A stretch of 64,000 nt of DNA. It comes from Thermosynechococcus sp. CL-1 (GTDB lineage: Bacteria > Cyanobacteriota > Cyanobacteriia > Thermosynechococcales > Thermosynechococcaceae). The notes below the pieces were generated by a model. The model was not told the origin of the DNA and did no database searches. It saw nothing but the letters and a program-made list of their open reading frames with translations. The stretch is taken from positions 1,366,001-1,430,000 of the forward strand of contig NZ_CP040671.1 in the NCBI RefSeq assembly GCF_008386235.1, read 5' to 3'. This document shows, in pieces, positions 35,995 through 45,146 of this stretch (positions within the stretch are counted from its first letter, which is position 1; every line of letters starts with the position of its first letter). Position numbers and translations under genes: made by a program.

Positions 35995-37003
35995 TGGAGA
36001 GCGTCACCAATGTCTGTAACTTGTCCCATGCGGCGCCACTGGCCAGAATCGCCTTTGCCCGATCCACCCCTTCCCACCAATCTTGAACGGCTGCTGCCAC
36101 GTAGAGGGCTAGGGCGGCATTGAGCGCCACCACATCCTGCTGAGCCGTTGTGCCTTTGCCCTGCAGAACTTGGGTAAGAATCTCGGCATTGGTCTGGACA
36201 TCTCCCCCAGCCAGATCCCTCAGGGGGGCACTGGCGAGTCCCAAGGCTTGGGGATCAAGGACTTCTTGGCGCAGCGATTCCTCAGGGCTACTAAACATGA
36301 CAAGATCGGTCATATTGCCGAGGGTGGCTTCATCCACTCCTTCGCGACCATAGAGAACAATCCCGCGTTGGCGTCCGAGACGTTGGAGGGCGCCGGCCAT
36401 GGCTTCAAGATAGCGATCGCTAAAGACACCAATCACCTGCCCTGTGGGGTGGAGCGGATTCACCAAAGGACCGAGGAGATTAAAGACGGTGCGAATTTTC
36501 AGGGTACGGCGCAGGGGAGCCACGGCTTTCATGGCGGGATGCCAACCGGGGGCAAAGAGGAACGTAATCCCCACTTCCTTGAGCAAAAAGGCGGGATCGC
36601 TGTGGGCAAGATTGATCCCAAGGCACTCAAGGACATCCGCTGAACCGACGCGGCTAGAGACGGAACGATTGCCGTGCTTAGCCACTTTGACACCGGCTGC
36701 TGCGACAACAAAGGCAACCGCTGTGGAGATATTAAAGGTACCCGCGCGATCGCCCCCAGTGCCGCAGGTATCAATGAGGGGTTCGGCTAAATTTAGCGGC
36801 GCAGCGGCGGACTGCGCCAGCAATACCTTGGCCATGCCCGTGAGTTCCTCAACCGTCAGCCCCTTGAACTGTAATGCGGTGAGAATGGCACCGGCGAGGG
36901 CATCGGGAATTTCTGCTGCCAGCCATCCTTGCATTAACTGGGTGGCCTGCTCTTGCGTCAGGGCTTGGCGATCGAGGAGTTGTTGGAGCAGGTCAGACCA
37001 CAT
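35984..37003 (-). CDS. trpD: Anthranilate phosphoribosyltransferase
   Basis: TrpD joins anthranilate to PRPP in tryptophan synthesis. The 339-residue protein shows [21 protein letters not shown] (PRPP and anthranilate site, about residues 78-98), [18 protein letters not shown] and [19 protein letters not shown]. Length is typical. It opens the trpD-nadC-futB run, so tryptophan and NAD synthesis genes, both PRPP-using steps, are coupled here. Confidence 0.96.
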   Translation of the reverse strand: MWSDLLQQLLDRQALTQEQATQLMQGWLAAEIPDALAGAILTALQFKGLTVEELTGMAKVLLAQSAAAPLNLAEPLIDTCGTGGDRAGTFNISTAVAFVVAAAGVKVAKHGNRSVSSRVGSADVLECLGINLAHSDPAFLLKEVGITFLFAPGWHPAMKAVAPLRRTLKIRTVFNLLGPLVNPLHPTGQVIGVFSDRYLEAMAGALQRLGRQRGIVLYGREGVDEATLGNMTDLVMFSSPEESLRQEVLDPQALGLASAPLRDLAGGDVQTNAEILTQVLQGKGTTAQQDVVALNAALALYVAAAVQDWWEGVDRAKAILASGAAWDKLQTLVTLSNES

Positions 37004-37040
37004 TGAACTGTGTCGGCAGAGAATCGAGACTGAATTAGAC

Positions 37041-37394
37041 TTAATTGAGTTGTTGCTGGCGCTGACGTGCCTGCCAATAGTGCATCGGTAAGCAAAGCAG
37101 CGAAGAGGTGGTGAGCAAAAAGGCCAAGAGTGCGGTGATTTTGCACATTTGACCTAAATCGGTGCCTTCTAATGGTACAGCGATTTGCAGACCCCGCGCA
37201 CCACAATAGACGAGCCAATAGACAAAGATCATGCGCCAAAGGGTTTCACCATAGGCCTCTTGGGGGGAATACTCCCGCAGGGGACATTGTTTTTCCTCTT
37301 GATAAGCTGTGTACAAGAGCCAGCTTAAGCCACTCAGAGCGGCGATCGCTGAAACAATTAAGATTCCCACTGACCAAGAAGCAGCCACTGTCAT
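37041..37394 (-). CDS. Small membrane protein, unknown function
   Basis: I do not recognise this 117-residue protein. It has three predicted membrane helices (residues 8-30, 53-72 and 83-105), a charged loop with [18 protein letters not shown], and a Gln-rich C-terminal tail (RQRQQQLN). It lies 37 bases upstream of trpD on the same strand and could be part of the same transcript, although no functional link is obvious. Confidence 0.6.
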   Translation of the reverse strand: MTVAASWSVGILIVSAIAALSGLSWLLYTAYQEEKQCPLREYSPQEAYGETLWRMIFVYWLVYCGARGLQIAVPLEGTDLGQMCKITALLAFLLTTSSLLCLPMHYWQARQRQQQLN

Positions 37395-37490
37395 TGTTCT
37401 TTTGCACTCCCTATCATCAGCACATCGTTCCTCAGTCTAGGGGAGTCATTTGCAAGGGATGACAATTGCTAACAATTTGAAATTTTTACA

Positions 37491-38987
37491 TCAACATAAT
37501 TTACAAATGCTCCCTAGGTTCAGATGAGCCATCACGGCTTCTGTAAGTTGATCCAGTGCAACAGTCCGTTGCTCGGCATAGTGGGGAATGGCTGTGGGTA
37601 GGGGGGGCAGTTGACGGCGCGATCGCAACCCATTCAGCCAATGGCGGCGCCAAGCACCATTTTCCAATAGCCCATGCAGGTAGGTGCCCCAAAGCGTGCC
37701 CGCCGTGTTAACAAGGCCGAGTTCTGAAGCAGAAAAAAGGGGCTGCCAACCGTTGAGATCGCCTGTGTATTCACTTTGGCCTTGGTGAATTTCATAGCCC
37801 ACGATCAGCTCAGGACAGGGGAAATAAATGGATTGGGTTTGTTGTTGCTGGGTACATTTGCTTACCCCCAATTGCGTGTGCAGTGGCATGAGTCCCAGTC
37901 CTTTATAGGTGCCGGGGCAGCCCTCTAGGCCTAGAGGATCGCTGATGGTGATACCCAAAATCTGCCACCCACCGCAAATACCGAGAATGGTTCCCCCTTG
38001 GGCAGCGTAGGCTTGTAGTTGCTCTGCCATCCCCGTTTGCCGTAGGACGTGGAGATCAGCAATCGTCGTTTTCGTCCCCGGCAGGATCACGGCATCGGGT
38101 TGCCCCAAGGGACGATGGGGGGGTAGAAACTCAAGGGAAACACTGGGTTCCGCTAGGAGGGGATCCACATCGGTGAAGTTGGCAATGCGCGGCAGCCGAA
38201 TGACGGTGATTTTGAGGTCGGCGCCTTGGCGTTGGGGACGCGGATCCCACAGATCGAGAGAATCCTCGGCAGCGTAGTGGTGCTCGAGCCAGGGAATCAC
38301 CCCTAAAACCGGTACTCCTGTAGTCTCCTCTAGCCATTGCACACCACTGTCAAGGAGCGATCGCTGGCCACGAAATTTATTAATGACAATCCCCTGAATG
38401 AGCGATTGCTCAGCAGGATCAAGAAGCATCAATGTCCCGACAATATGGGCAAAGACGCCCCCCCGATCAATATCCGCCACAAGGATCGTCGGTGCCCCAA
38501 GATAGGTGGCCACCCGCATATTGGTGAGATCGCGGTGCTTGAGATTGACTTCTGCGGGTGACCCTGCACCTTCACACACAATCCAGTCAAAGCGTTGTCG
38601 CAGATCCGCCAAGGCCTCGGTAATCGCCTGCCAACCCCGCTCAAAATAGTCCCGATAGTAGTCTGCTGCTTGGGTGACCCCCGCCACCTGCCCCTTGAGA
38701 ATCACTTGGGAGGTCATGTTGCCTTGGGGCTTGAGGAGAATCGGGTTCATCGCCACTTCGGGTTCTATCCCTGCCGCCCAGGCCTGCATTGCTTGGGCAT
38801 AGCCAATTTCACCGCCCTCACGGGTGACGTAAGCATTCAAGGCCATATTCTGTCCCTTAAAGGGAGTGACACGGTAGCCCTGCTGCGCCAGCCAACGACA
38901 AATCACCGCTGTGAGGAGAGATTTACCCGCATGGGACGTGGTTCCCACTACCATCAGGGATTTAGCATTCACAGTCGAGTTGATCAT
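37491..38987 (-). CDS. cobQ: Cobyric acid synthase
   Basis: CobQ (CbiP) amidates four carboxylates of adenosylcobyrinate a,c-diamide with glutamine. The protein of about 498 residues has an N-terminal ATPase-like domain (VVGTTSHAGKSLLTAV, KGQNMALNAYVT) and a C-terminal class I glutaminase domain with the nucleophile in GTILGICGGWQILG. ATG 38987 shares one base with the stop of the upstream hydrolase gene (TAATG), so translation is coupled. A longer frame to 39098 runs inside that gene and was not used. Cyanobacteria make pseudocobalamin, for which this step is needed. Confidence 0.94.
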   Translation of the reverse strand: MINSTVNAKSLMVVGTTSHAGKSLLTAVICRWLAQQGYRVTPFKGQNMALNAYVTREGGEIGYAQAMQAWAAGIEPEVAMNPILLKPQGNMTSQVILKGQVAGVTQAADYYRDYFERGWQAITEALADLRQRFDWIVCEGAGSPAEVNLKHRDLTNMRVATYLGAPTILVADIDRGGVFAHIVGTLMLLDPAEQSLIQGIVINKFRGQRSLLDSGVQWLEETTGVPVLGVIPWLEHHYAAEDSLDLWDPRPQRQGADLKITVIRLPRIANFTDVDPLLAEPSVSLEFLPPHRPLGQPDAVILPGTKTTIADLHVLRQTGMAEQLQAYAAQGGTILGICGGWQILGITISDPLGLEGCPGTYKGLGLMPLHTQLGVSKCTQQQQTQSIYFPCPELIVGYEIHQGQSEYTGDLNGWQPLFSASELGLVNTAGTLWGTYLHGLLENGAWRRHWLNGLRSRRQLPPLPTAIPHYAEQRTVALDQLTEAVMAHLNLGSICKLC

Positions 38988-40666
38988 TACTTCGCTGCCT
39001 GTGGAACCTTTTCCAACAGTTCTGGGGCTAGGGATTGGGTCAGGTTCAGGCCATGGGTGGGCGAACTCAACGCCATTGCTGCGGCCGGTGTCAGCCATTG
39101 CCGTGCCTGTTCATCCCCTAGAAGGTGCAAGCGTAAAAAGGCTAAGCTCAATCCTCGCAGATAGGTGCGCGATCGCGGGGGCATGGCACCGACAAGTGAC
39201 TGGGGCACAGGCAACACCGGTTCATTTTGACCCGCCTCACCAATGGTTGAAAAATGGGTGGCATCGTCTATCAACACCAAGTAGCGATCGGGCGTCGTCA
39301 GCCATGTAAAGGGATAAATTTGCTCCTCGACCGCTGGGGCGATCGTATCGTCACTGGCAGCCACAAACATAACGGGAATTTTCAACTGCCTCAAGGATTC
39401 AGGACTAAAGACAGCACTGGTAATCGGGTTAACAGCAATCACCGCTTGCACACGGGGATCCTGTAGGGAATAGACCTTTGGTGGTAATGCTTGCGCTTGG
39501 CATTGGAGCAGCAGTGACACATTAAACGAGTCGAGAACACTTCTTGTGCAATGTCGCCGCAGTTGTTGAAAATCCAACGGTGCCCCCGCGAGGGTGAGAG
39601 CCGTGTAGCCGCCAAAGGACTGACCAATCATTGCCACCCGCTCCAAATTTAGCCGCCCTGCCCAAGGATAGAGTTGCTCAGGAAATGTCCCTAAACGATT
39701 GAGGACAAACGTGACATCGAGGGGGCGATCCAGAAATTCTTGGGCCGCCATCCTTGGACTGACATAGCCCATGGGAAAGGACAGTACCTGCCGGGTCGAG
39801 CTACCAACGTGCTCAAGGGCAATCACCGCAAAACCGTGGGAGGCCAGATGTTGACACAAATAGCGATAGCTGTAGCGACTTGCCCCCAGTCCATGGGAAA
39901 CAATGACCACTGGAACCCGCTGTCCCGCAGGAACGATGGGTAGATAGAGATCCGCTGCAATGGGGCGGGAATGTCCCGTCAACTGCAACCGCCGAGGCGA
40001 TTCATCCACTGCTGTCCAAGGCATCTCTAGCCACCGCCAAGGCCCCGGTTGGAGCAGTGATTGCACACTGGCAGGAATAGATTCTGGCTGATTTGCGATC
40101 GCCTGTTGACGAACAACATCCAGAATTGTCTCTGTTTCGCGGATTGTCTGCTGGAAGTTTTTGAGAATCACGAGTCCTTCCTTGAGGTCAAAGCGGATAC
40201 TGCGGGAGGGGTAATGGCGCATCACACTCAACGCGGTGAGACCCTTGGGATCAGTGGCAGCGAGAATCAGGGCTGATCGCAGGGCAAGGGCATTTTCTTG
40301 ACGGCTTTGGGTTTCGAGGATCCGACCCGCTTGCACCATCAATTCTTGACCTAGGGGGGAGTACAACAGTTGGGCAACAGCCACGGGGGACAATCGCAGC
40401 CGTTCTTGTAAGGCCAACCGCAATTGCTGCTGATGCACAGGCGGCAATAACCGTAAATAGCTGGCGAGTTCTGGGGAGGCTTGGCCAGTGGTAGCAAAGC
40501 GTTCTAAATCAGCAATGGGGAGCGATCGCTCCAAAGGGCCATAGCGAAAAATAATCCGTTCTGCTGCCGTTGCCGACAGCCCGCTTGATCCCGCCAAAAA
40601 GATGCTGAGACCCGCCACAACACTGAGGGGGGGCAAGAGAAACCACTTAAGGGAGAGAGTGTTCAC
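38987..40666 (-). CDS. Secreted alpha/beta hydrolase with DUF1400 domain
   Basis: A protein of 559 residues: signal peptide (VVAGLSIFLAGSSGLSATAA), a DUF1400 domain (about residues 37-165), then an alpha/beta hydrolase. Catalytic elements seen are the oxyanion VSHGLGAS, the nucleophile elbow MIGQSFGGYTAL, the Asp in ASDDTIAP and the His in DDATHFS. DUF1400-hydrolases are common in cyanobacteria and resemble platelet-activating-factor acetylhydrolases; the substrate is unknown. It is probably periplasmic. The stop overlaps cobQ by one base, though the two functions are unrelated. Confidence 0.85.
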   Translation of the reverse strand: MNTLSLKWFLLPPLSVVAGLSIFLAGSSGLSATAAERIIFRYGPLERSLPIADLERFATTGQASPELASYLRLLPPVHQQQLRLALQERLRLSPVAVAQLLYSPLGQELMVQAGRILETQSRQENALALRSALILAATDPKGLTALSVMRHYPSRSIRFDLKEGLVILKNFQQTIRETETILDVVRQQAIANQPESIPASVQSLLQPGPWRWLEMPWTAVDESPRRLQLTGHSRPIAADLYLPIVPAGQRVPVVIVSHGLGASRYSYRYLCQHLASHGFAVIALEHVGSSTRQVLSFPMGYVSPRMAAQEFLDRPLDVTFVLNRLGTFPEQLYPWAGRLNLERVAMIGQSFGGYTALTLAGAPLDFQQLRRHCTRSVLDSFNVSLLLQCQAQALPPKVYSLQDPRVQAVIAVNPITSAVFSPESLRQLKIPVMFVAASDDTIAPAVEEQIYPFTWLTTPDRYLVLIDDATHFSTIGEAGQNEPVLPVPQSLVGAMPPRSRTYLRGLSLAFLRLHLLGDEQARQWLTPAAAMALSSPTHGLNLTQSLAPELLEKVPQAAK

Positions 40667-41036
40667 AGCGAGGAGTCACGCAACACCACTAGATCAAGAA
40701 ATTTAGAAAAGTAGTGGGAACAGCGCTCAGCGCAAAAATTCTATAGGTACTTTCCAGTATAGAGATAGCCCTTTGCTAATATGCCTGCTGCTGACATCAT
40801 GCCCGCGCCACTTTGGAACTGCTAGGGTGCTGTCCTCGTCTGGAAAACTACTCAGGTTGTGAGCCAGCGCAATACCAGTACGTGATGGACATCATCACCC
40901 TATCGTTGGCGCTATCACCCCGCAGCCCACACCCAACTCCTATGGTAGTAGTGTGGCAGGTAGGGAAATGACCAAAGATTAACGATAAGCCCCCCTAACA
41001 CTTCCCGCTACCGCTTTTCATTAAGGATCTTGACCT
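40667..41036. other. Intergenic region before DUF928 gene
   Basis: A 370-base gap between divergent genes. It contains a perfect inverted repeat GTGATG-GACAT-CATCAC at 40882-40898. No good -10/-35 pair could be chosen with confidence and no open frame of note occurs. A small RNA here is possible but nothing recognisable is seen. Confidence 0.35.
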
Positions 41037-41786
41037 ATGAAACGCCCTATGTTCACGTCACTGCGATATTTCGTTCCTTGGAGCTTGGCCGTACTCATCC
41101 TCGATGTGGGTCTGAGTTGGGCGGGATTCACGCCCCCGAAAAACCTATCCCGGCCGGGGAATCGGGAGGGGGCAGCCACTCGCGGCGTCTGTAGAGTGCA
41201 AACAGCGGCGAACGAACCGGATTTAACCGCCTTAGTACCAGCAAGCAATATTGGTTTAACGGCAGCCAATCGTCCCACGTTTTACTGGTATTTACCCGCC
41301 AATAATTACCAAGCTCTGGAGTTTGCCCTCTTTCAGAACCTTGCCGATGGGACGCAGGTGCAAATTTACAAGCAGCAGTTTCCGATGGCCCATCGCCCGC
41401 GCCTAGACAGTATTACGTTGGCGGGTGACGTACCGCCCCTACAGGAGGGGGTGGATTACCGCTGGACGGTGAGTCTCATTTGTAATCCCCGGGATCCTGA
41501 TCCATCACAGATTCGCTTTGTGGAAGGTTGGGTACAGCGGGTGGCACTACCAGCGACCTTGAACAAGCAACTGCGCCAAACCAGTCCTGTAGAACGCTAT
41601 AACCTGCTGGCTAGCCATGGTCTGTGGTACGATGCCCTCGAGACATTGGTCAAACTGCGGCAGCAACAGCCAACTAACCCCAAGGTGAATGCCCTGTGGA
41701 CAGAGTTAATGACCGCTGAGGAGGTTGGCCTCAAGCGCCTGAGCAATTTGGCGATCGCCCAACGGAGCCGAGGCAATTTACGGTAA
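41037..41786 (+). CDS. DUF928 family secreted protein
   Basis: A protein of 249 residues with a signal peptide (FVPWSLAVLILDVGLSWAG), a segment TRGVCR, then LTALVPASNIGLTAANRPTFYWYLP and later WTVSLICNPRDPD, the pattern of the cyanobacterial DUF928 family. It is probably periplasmic with one disulfide (two Cys in the mature part). The function is not known to me; in some cyanobacteria these genes sit near CHASE2 or filamentous haemagglutinin-like genes. Its end overlaps desC on the other strand by nine bases. Confidence 0.8.
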   Translation: MKRPMFTSLRYFVPWSLAVLILDVGLSWAGFTPPKNLSRPGNREGAATRGVCRVQTAANEPDLTALVPASNIGLTAANRPTFYWYLPANNYQALEFALFQNLADGTQVQIYKQQFPMAHRPRLDSITLAGDVPPLQEGVDYRWTVSLICNPRDPDPSQIRFVEGWVQRVALPATLNKQLRQTSPVERYNLLASHGLWYDALETLVKLRQQQPTNPKVNALWTELMTAEEVGLKRLSNLAIAQRSRGNLR

Positions 41787-42626
41787 CTTAGACAGGGCGG
41801 TGGAGGGGGGCAACTGTACCTTGGAGGCAAGCCCCAGTGCTTGGAGTGTGCGAATCACCCACCAAGTGGGATCCACTTCCCACCAGTACCAGCCGGCCTT
41901 GGCCACGTGGGGATAGGCGTGGTGGTTGTTGTGCCAACCTTCACCATAGGTAAGGAGTGCTGCCCACCAGAGATTGCGGGAGTTATCCGGCGTATCGAAG
42001 CGGCGGTAGCCCCATTTGTGGGTCACGGAGTTGATAAACCAAGTGCTGTGCCAGAGGAAGACCGCCCGCACAAACATCCCCCACAGCAGCCATGACCAAC
42101 CCCCTAGGCCATAGAGCAGCAACGCAAGGGGCACTTGCAGCAGCAAAAAGTAGCGATCCAGCCAGCGGTAAAAGGGATGCCGCATCAAGTCTGGGGCAAA
42201 GCGGGCATACTCCTCAGCATCAAAAAATTGGCGGTGGGGATAGACCAGCCAGAGCATATGGCTCCACCAAAAGCCCCGCCGCGCTGAGTAGGGATCTTTG
42301 ACTTCATCTTCGGTGTGGGCATGGTGCAAGCGGTGACCGGCCACCCAAAAAATGGGACCTCCCTGCATGGCCAAGGCACCCAAAACAGCAATGATGTACT
42401 CCAGCCACTGGGGCACTTGAAAACTGCGGTGACTCAAGAGGCGATGGTATCCCAAGCAAATGCCGATACTACCAAAGAGCCAGTGCAGAAAGATGGTGAC
42501 CGCCAAGGCTGACCAAGAGAAAAAGAAGAGGGCAACTACGGCTAAGCCATGGACCGTCGTTAAAAAAAGCACAAAAGCCCAATTGAGGCGGGCAGTTTCA
42601 GGTTGGAATTCTAGGGATGATGACAT
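41778..42626 (-). CDS. desC: Acyl-lipid delta-9 fatty acid desaturase
   Basis: DesC introduces the first double bond at delta-9 of lipid-bound acyl chains. The protein of 282 residues has four membrane helices and the three His boxes: HRLLSH (about residue 62), HRLHHAH (about 99) and HNNHHAYPH (about 236). ATG 42626 was chosen because aggag lies five bases upstream; an in-frame GTG two codons earlier is possible. The organism grows hot, and a single delta-9 desaturase without delta-12 genes nearby would agree with monounsaturated lipids. Confidence 0.92.
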   Translation of the reverse strand: MSSSLEFQPETARLNWAFVLFLTTVHGLAVVALFFFSWSALAVTIFLHWLFGSIGICLGYHRLLSHRSFQVPQWLEYIIAVLGALAMQGGPIFWVAGHRLHHAHTEDEVKDPYSARRGFWWSHMLWLVYPHRQFFDAEEYARFAPDLMRHPFYRWLDRYFLLLQVPLALLLYGLGGWSWLLWGMFVRAVFLWHSTWFINSVTHKWGYRRFDTPDNSRNLWWAALLTYGEGWHNNHHAYPHVAKAGWYWWEVDPTWWVIRTLQALGLASKVQLPPSTALSKLP

Positions 42627-42720
42627 GGGCACTCCTCAACACCGTGTGCAGATTTAGACGCAAGTTGAAATCAAGTGTAATCTAAAGAATTTGAGCCACC
42701 AAGACAATCCTCGGCTGAGC

Positions 42721-44100
42721 CTAAATGGCCTTAGAAAATGTCTTACCAGATTTGTGTTGCAGGTAGGTATCAAAGAGGGCAGCCACATTGCGAATTAGGA
42801 GCCGACCCACAGAGGTAACTTCCACGCGATCGCGCCCCAAGTGAATGAGACCATCGGCAGCCAATTCCTGCAGTGCAGTTAACTCAGGGGCAAAGTGGGT
42901 ATCAAAATCGAGATTGAACTGGCGGGCGATCGCCCCCTTGTCCAAGGTAAATTGACACATCAGCTCCATGATGATGGTGCGGCGCAGCAGATCCTCAGGG
43001 TGTAATTGAATCCCGCGTTCTGTGGCCAATTGCCCCGACGCAATGTTACTAAAGTAGGTGGCTAGGTGCTTCTGGTTTTGGGCATAGGCCTGCTGCAACA
43101 TGCTAATTGAGGTGAGACCAAAGCCAATCAAATCTGCGGGGGGCAGGATCGTATAGCCCTGAAAGTTGCGCTTGAGGGTTCCAGCTGCTTGGGCGATCGC
43201 CAGCTCATCGGTGGGCTTAGCAAAGTGATCCATGCCAATGTACTGATAACCTTGGCTAGTCAGCGTTTCAATGACCCGCTGCAAAATGGCCAGTTTGGTC
43301 GTGCCATCGGGTAGGGTAGCGGGGTCAATTCGCTTTTGGATGGGTTTCAAATTGGGAAGATAGGCAAAGTTAAAGACCGCAATGCGATCGGGGTCAAGGC
43401 GCACTGTTTTGGCAATCGTGGTTTCAAAAGATTGCACCGTTTGAAAAGGCAGGCCATAGATCAGGTCAATGTTGACACTCTCAAACTCGGCAGCGCGAAT
43501 CCACTCCATCACTTGAAACAGCCACGTCTCTGGCTGCACCCGATTGACGGCAAGTTGAACTTGAGGATCAAAGTCTTGCACACCAAAGCTGATGCGGTTG
43601 AAGCCCAGATCGCGCAAGCGAAAGAGATACTCGCGGTTGATATAGCGGGGATTCACCTCAATAGAAATTTCGGCATCCTTGGCAAATTCAAAGTGGTGGG
43701 TGAGCGTCCGCCACAGGGATTCCACTTGCTCAATGGTGAGATAGTTGGGGGTACCGCCGCCCCAATGCATTTGAACCACTGGACGAGTGCGATCCAGCCG
43801 TGCCGCCACTTGGGCAATTTCCTCTGCTAAGGCATCCAAGTAGGTTTTGGCAATGGTTTGGCTTTGGGTGACGATGACATTGCAACCGCAAAAATAGCAG
43901 GCGGTCTGGCAAAAGGGAATATGCACGTAGAGGGACAGAGGCAGGTGCTCTTCGTTACTCCGCAGCAGTTCCCGTTGGAAACAGTGGCTATCAAAGTCAG
44001 CAGTAAACTCGGCAGCCGTGGGGTAACTGGTATAGCGGGGCAAGGGGCGATCGTATTTTTGCAGTAGTGCCCCATCAAATTGAATCGGCTGAATCACACT
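42721..44100 (-). CDS. hemN: Oxygen-independent coproporphyrinogen III oxidase
   Basis: HemN is a radical-SAM enzyme that decarboxylates coproporphyrinogen III without O2. The protein of about 459 residues has the cluster motif PFCQTACYFCGCNV (CxxxCxxC plus an extra Cys, about residue 63), the SAM-binding MHWGGGTPNYL and EVNPRYINREY, and the HemN C-terminal domain with GMDHFAKPTDELA. ATG 44100 is the likely start. It lies 41 bases behind heme oxygenase; together they form an operon that starts from the divergent promoter shared with acsF, like the low-oxygen group of Synechocystis. Confidence 0.95.
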   Translation of the reverse strand, partial: SVIQPIQFDGALLQKYDRPLPRYTSYPTAAEFTADFDSHCFQRELLRSNEEHLPLSLYVHIPFCQTACYFCGCNVIVTQSQTIAKTYLDALAEEIAQVAARLDRTRPVVQMHWGGGTPNYLTIEQVESLWRTLTHHFEFAKDAEISIEVNPRYINREYLFRLRDLGFNRISFGVQDFDPQVQLAVNRVQPETWLFQVMEWIRAAEFESVNIDLIYGLPFQTVQSFETTIAKTVRLDPDRIAVFNFAYLPNLKPIQKRIDPATLPDGTTKLAILQRVIETLTSQGYQYIGMDHFAKPTDELAIAQAAGTLKRNFQGYTILPPADLIGFGLTSISMLQQAYAQNQKHLATYFSNIASGQLATERGIQLHPEDLLRRTIIMELMCQFTLDKGAIARQFNLDFDTHFAPELTALQELAADGLIHLGRDRVEVTSVGRLLIRNVAALFDTYLQHKSGKTFSKAI

Positions 44101-44141
44101 CATGGATATTTGCAAGCTCCTAACAAGATCAACAGTGGGCC

Positions 44142-44873
44142 TTAAACGGCAACGGCTTCAGGACGGGGTTGCTCCCGCCGACTGGGCTGATTCTCGATCA
44201 CCACGGACTGCCACATCTGATCGCCAATGGTAGCTTTTAACTCCGACTCAAGGGCGTGCATGAGGTTGCAGTTGAGGGCAAAGGCAAAGTTGGCTTCCTT
44301 GACAATGCGGGCGATCGCGACCTCATCGAGGCTGAGGCTATCCAAGGTTTCCCGATAGCGCTGCTTAAAGGCTTTCTTGTCTTCTGGGGTTGGCAGGGCT
44401 GGAAACTCGTAAAAGGCGGTGCCCTTGCCTGCGGGGAGGGTCAACTGCGAACGCACAATTTTGCTGAGGGCTTGTCCCCCAGAGAGATCCCCCATATAGC
44501 GGGTGTAGGAATGGGCAATGAGCAACAGAGGATCACTTTGGGCGAGGTCATGAATACGACTGAGGTAAACGCGGGTGGCCGTGAGGGGGGTAATCTGATC
44601 GCGCCAATCCTCGCCATAGTAGAAGGCCAAGTCTTCGGCCAGTTGGCCACTGCGGTTCAGTTCGGGGAAGTACATGGCTCGCAGGCGATCGCCCGTAGCA
44701 CTGGCTAAGGCAGCTTCGAGGTCGGTGTACACAAAGTAGAGATTGGCCAAGAACTGGCGGAAGAGGCTCGGCGTAATCAACCCGCGGACAAAACATTTCA
44801 TGAAGGCGGTGTGTTCGGCCAAGGTGTGAGCCTCAGCAGTTCCTTCCCGCAGCGCAAGGGAGAGCACGGTCAT
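44142..44873 (-). CDS. ho: Heme oxygenase
   Basis: Heme oxygenase opens heme to biliverdin, the precursor of phycocyanobilin. The protein of 243 residues starts MTVLSLALREGTAEAHTLAE with the proximal His, and has the distal helix RYMGDLSGGQALSKIV. ATG 44873 is supported by aggag eight bases upstream, while the frame runs to 44924. The association with hemN and acsF matches the second, micro-oxic heme oxygenase (ho2) of Synechocystis; that identity is inferred from context. Confidence 0.92.
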   Translation of the reverse strand: MTVLSLALREGTAEAHTLAEHTAFMKCFVRGLITPSLFRQFLANLYFVYTDLEAALASATGDRLRAMYFPELNRSGQLAEDLAFYYGEDWRDQITPLTATRVYLSRIHDLAQSDPLLLIAHSYTRYMGDLSGGQALSKIVRSQLTLPAGKGTAFYEFPALPTPEDKKAFKQRYRETLDSLSLDEVAIARIVKEANFAFALNCNLMHALESELKATIGDQMWQSVVIENQPSRREQPRPEAVAV

Positions 44874-44982
44874 ACCTGTAACTCCTGAAATCAGTTTTAA
44901 CAATCTTTTTTGAGGCAAAGCCATCCTGCCAGCGGCGAATGGCCGTGGGCTGAACGGGGGCAGAAGGGCAAACTAAGGGTGA

Positions 44983-45011
44983 GTATTACTTTTTGACCAT
45001 ATGGCTGTCAA
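44983..45011 (-). promoter_or_regulatory. Promoter of ho-hemN with internal palindrome
   Basis: On the minus strand -35 TTGACA (45006-45011) and -10 TAATAC (44983-44988) are separated by 17 bases, close to the sigma-70 ideal. The spacer contains the 8-bp palindrome CCATATGG (44997-45004), itself inside the dyad TTGAC-N9-GTCAA (44993-45011). The transcript leader would be about 100 bases. A regulator binding in the spacer is an inference. Confidence 0.6.
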
Positions 45012-45062
45012 GTGAAACTTCAAAAAACATTACAAAACTGCCTACTTTTGCAAAATCGTCAA

Positions 45063-45098
45063 GACGGTTATTGACCGTCCTGAGGGATATAGTATAGT
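45063..45098 (+). promoter_or_regulatory. Promoter of acsF with operator-like dyad
   Basis: -35 TTGACC (45071-45076) and -10 TATAGT (45093-45098) stand 16 bases apart. A perfect inverted repeat GACGGT-TATTG-ACCGTC (45063-45079) overlaps the -35 box, as a repressor or activator site would. The acsF start follows 48 bases after the -10 with an aggag ribosome site ten bases before ATG. Confidence 0.6.
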
Positions 45099-45146
45099 AA
45101 AACGGTATGACCTACATAGGTTTAGTTCTATAGGAGTGAACAGCTT

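Noticed and set aside
38595-39164. 189-codon plus-strand frame opposite cobQ and the DUF1400 gene
   Set aside because: It spans the junction of two well-supported minus-strand genes and has no protein-family features.
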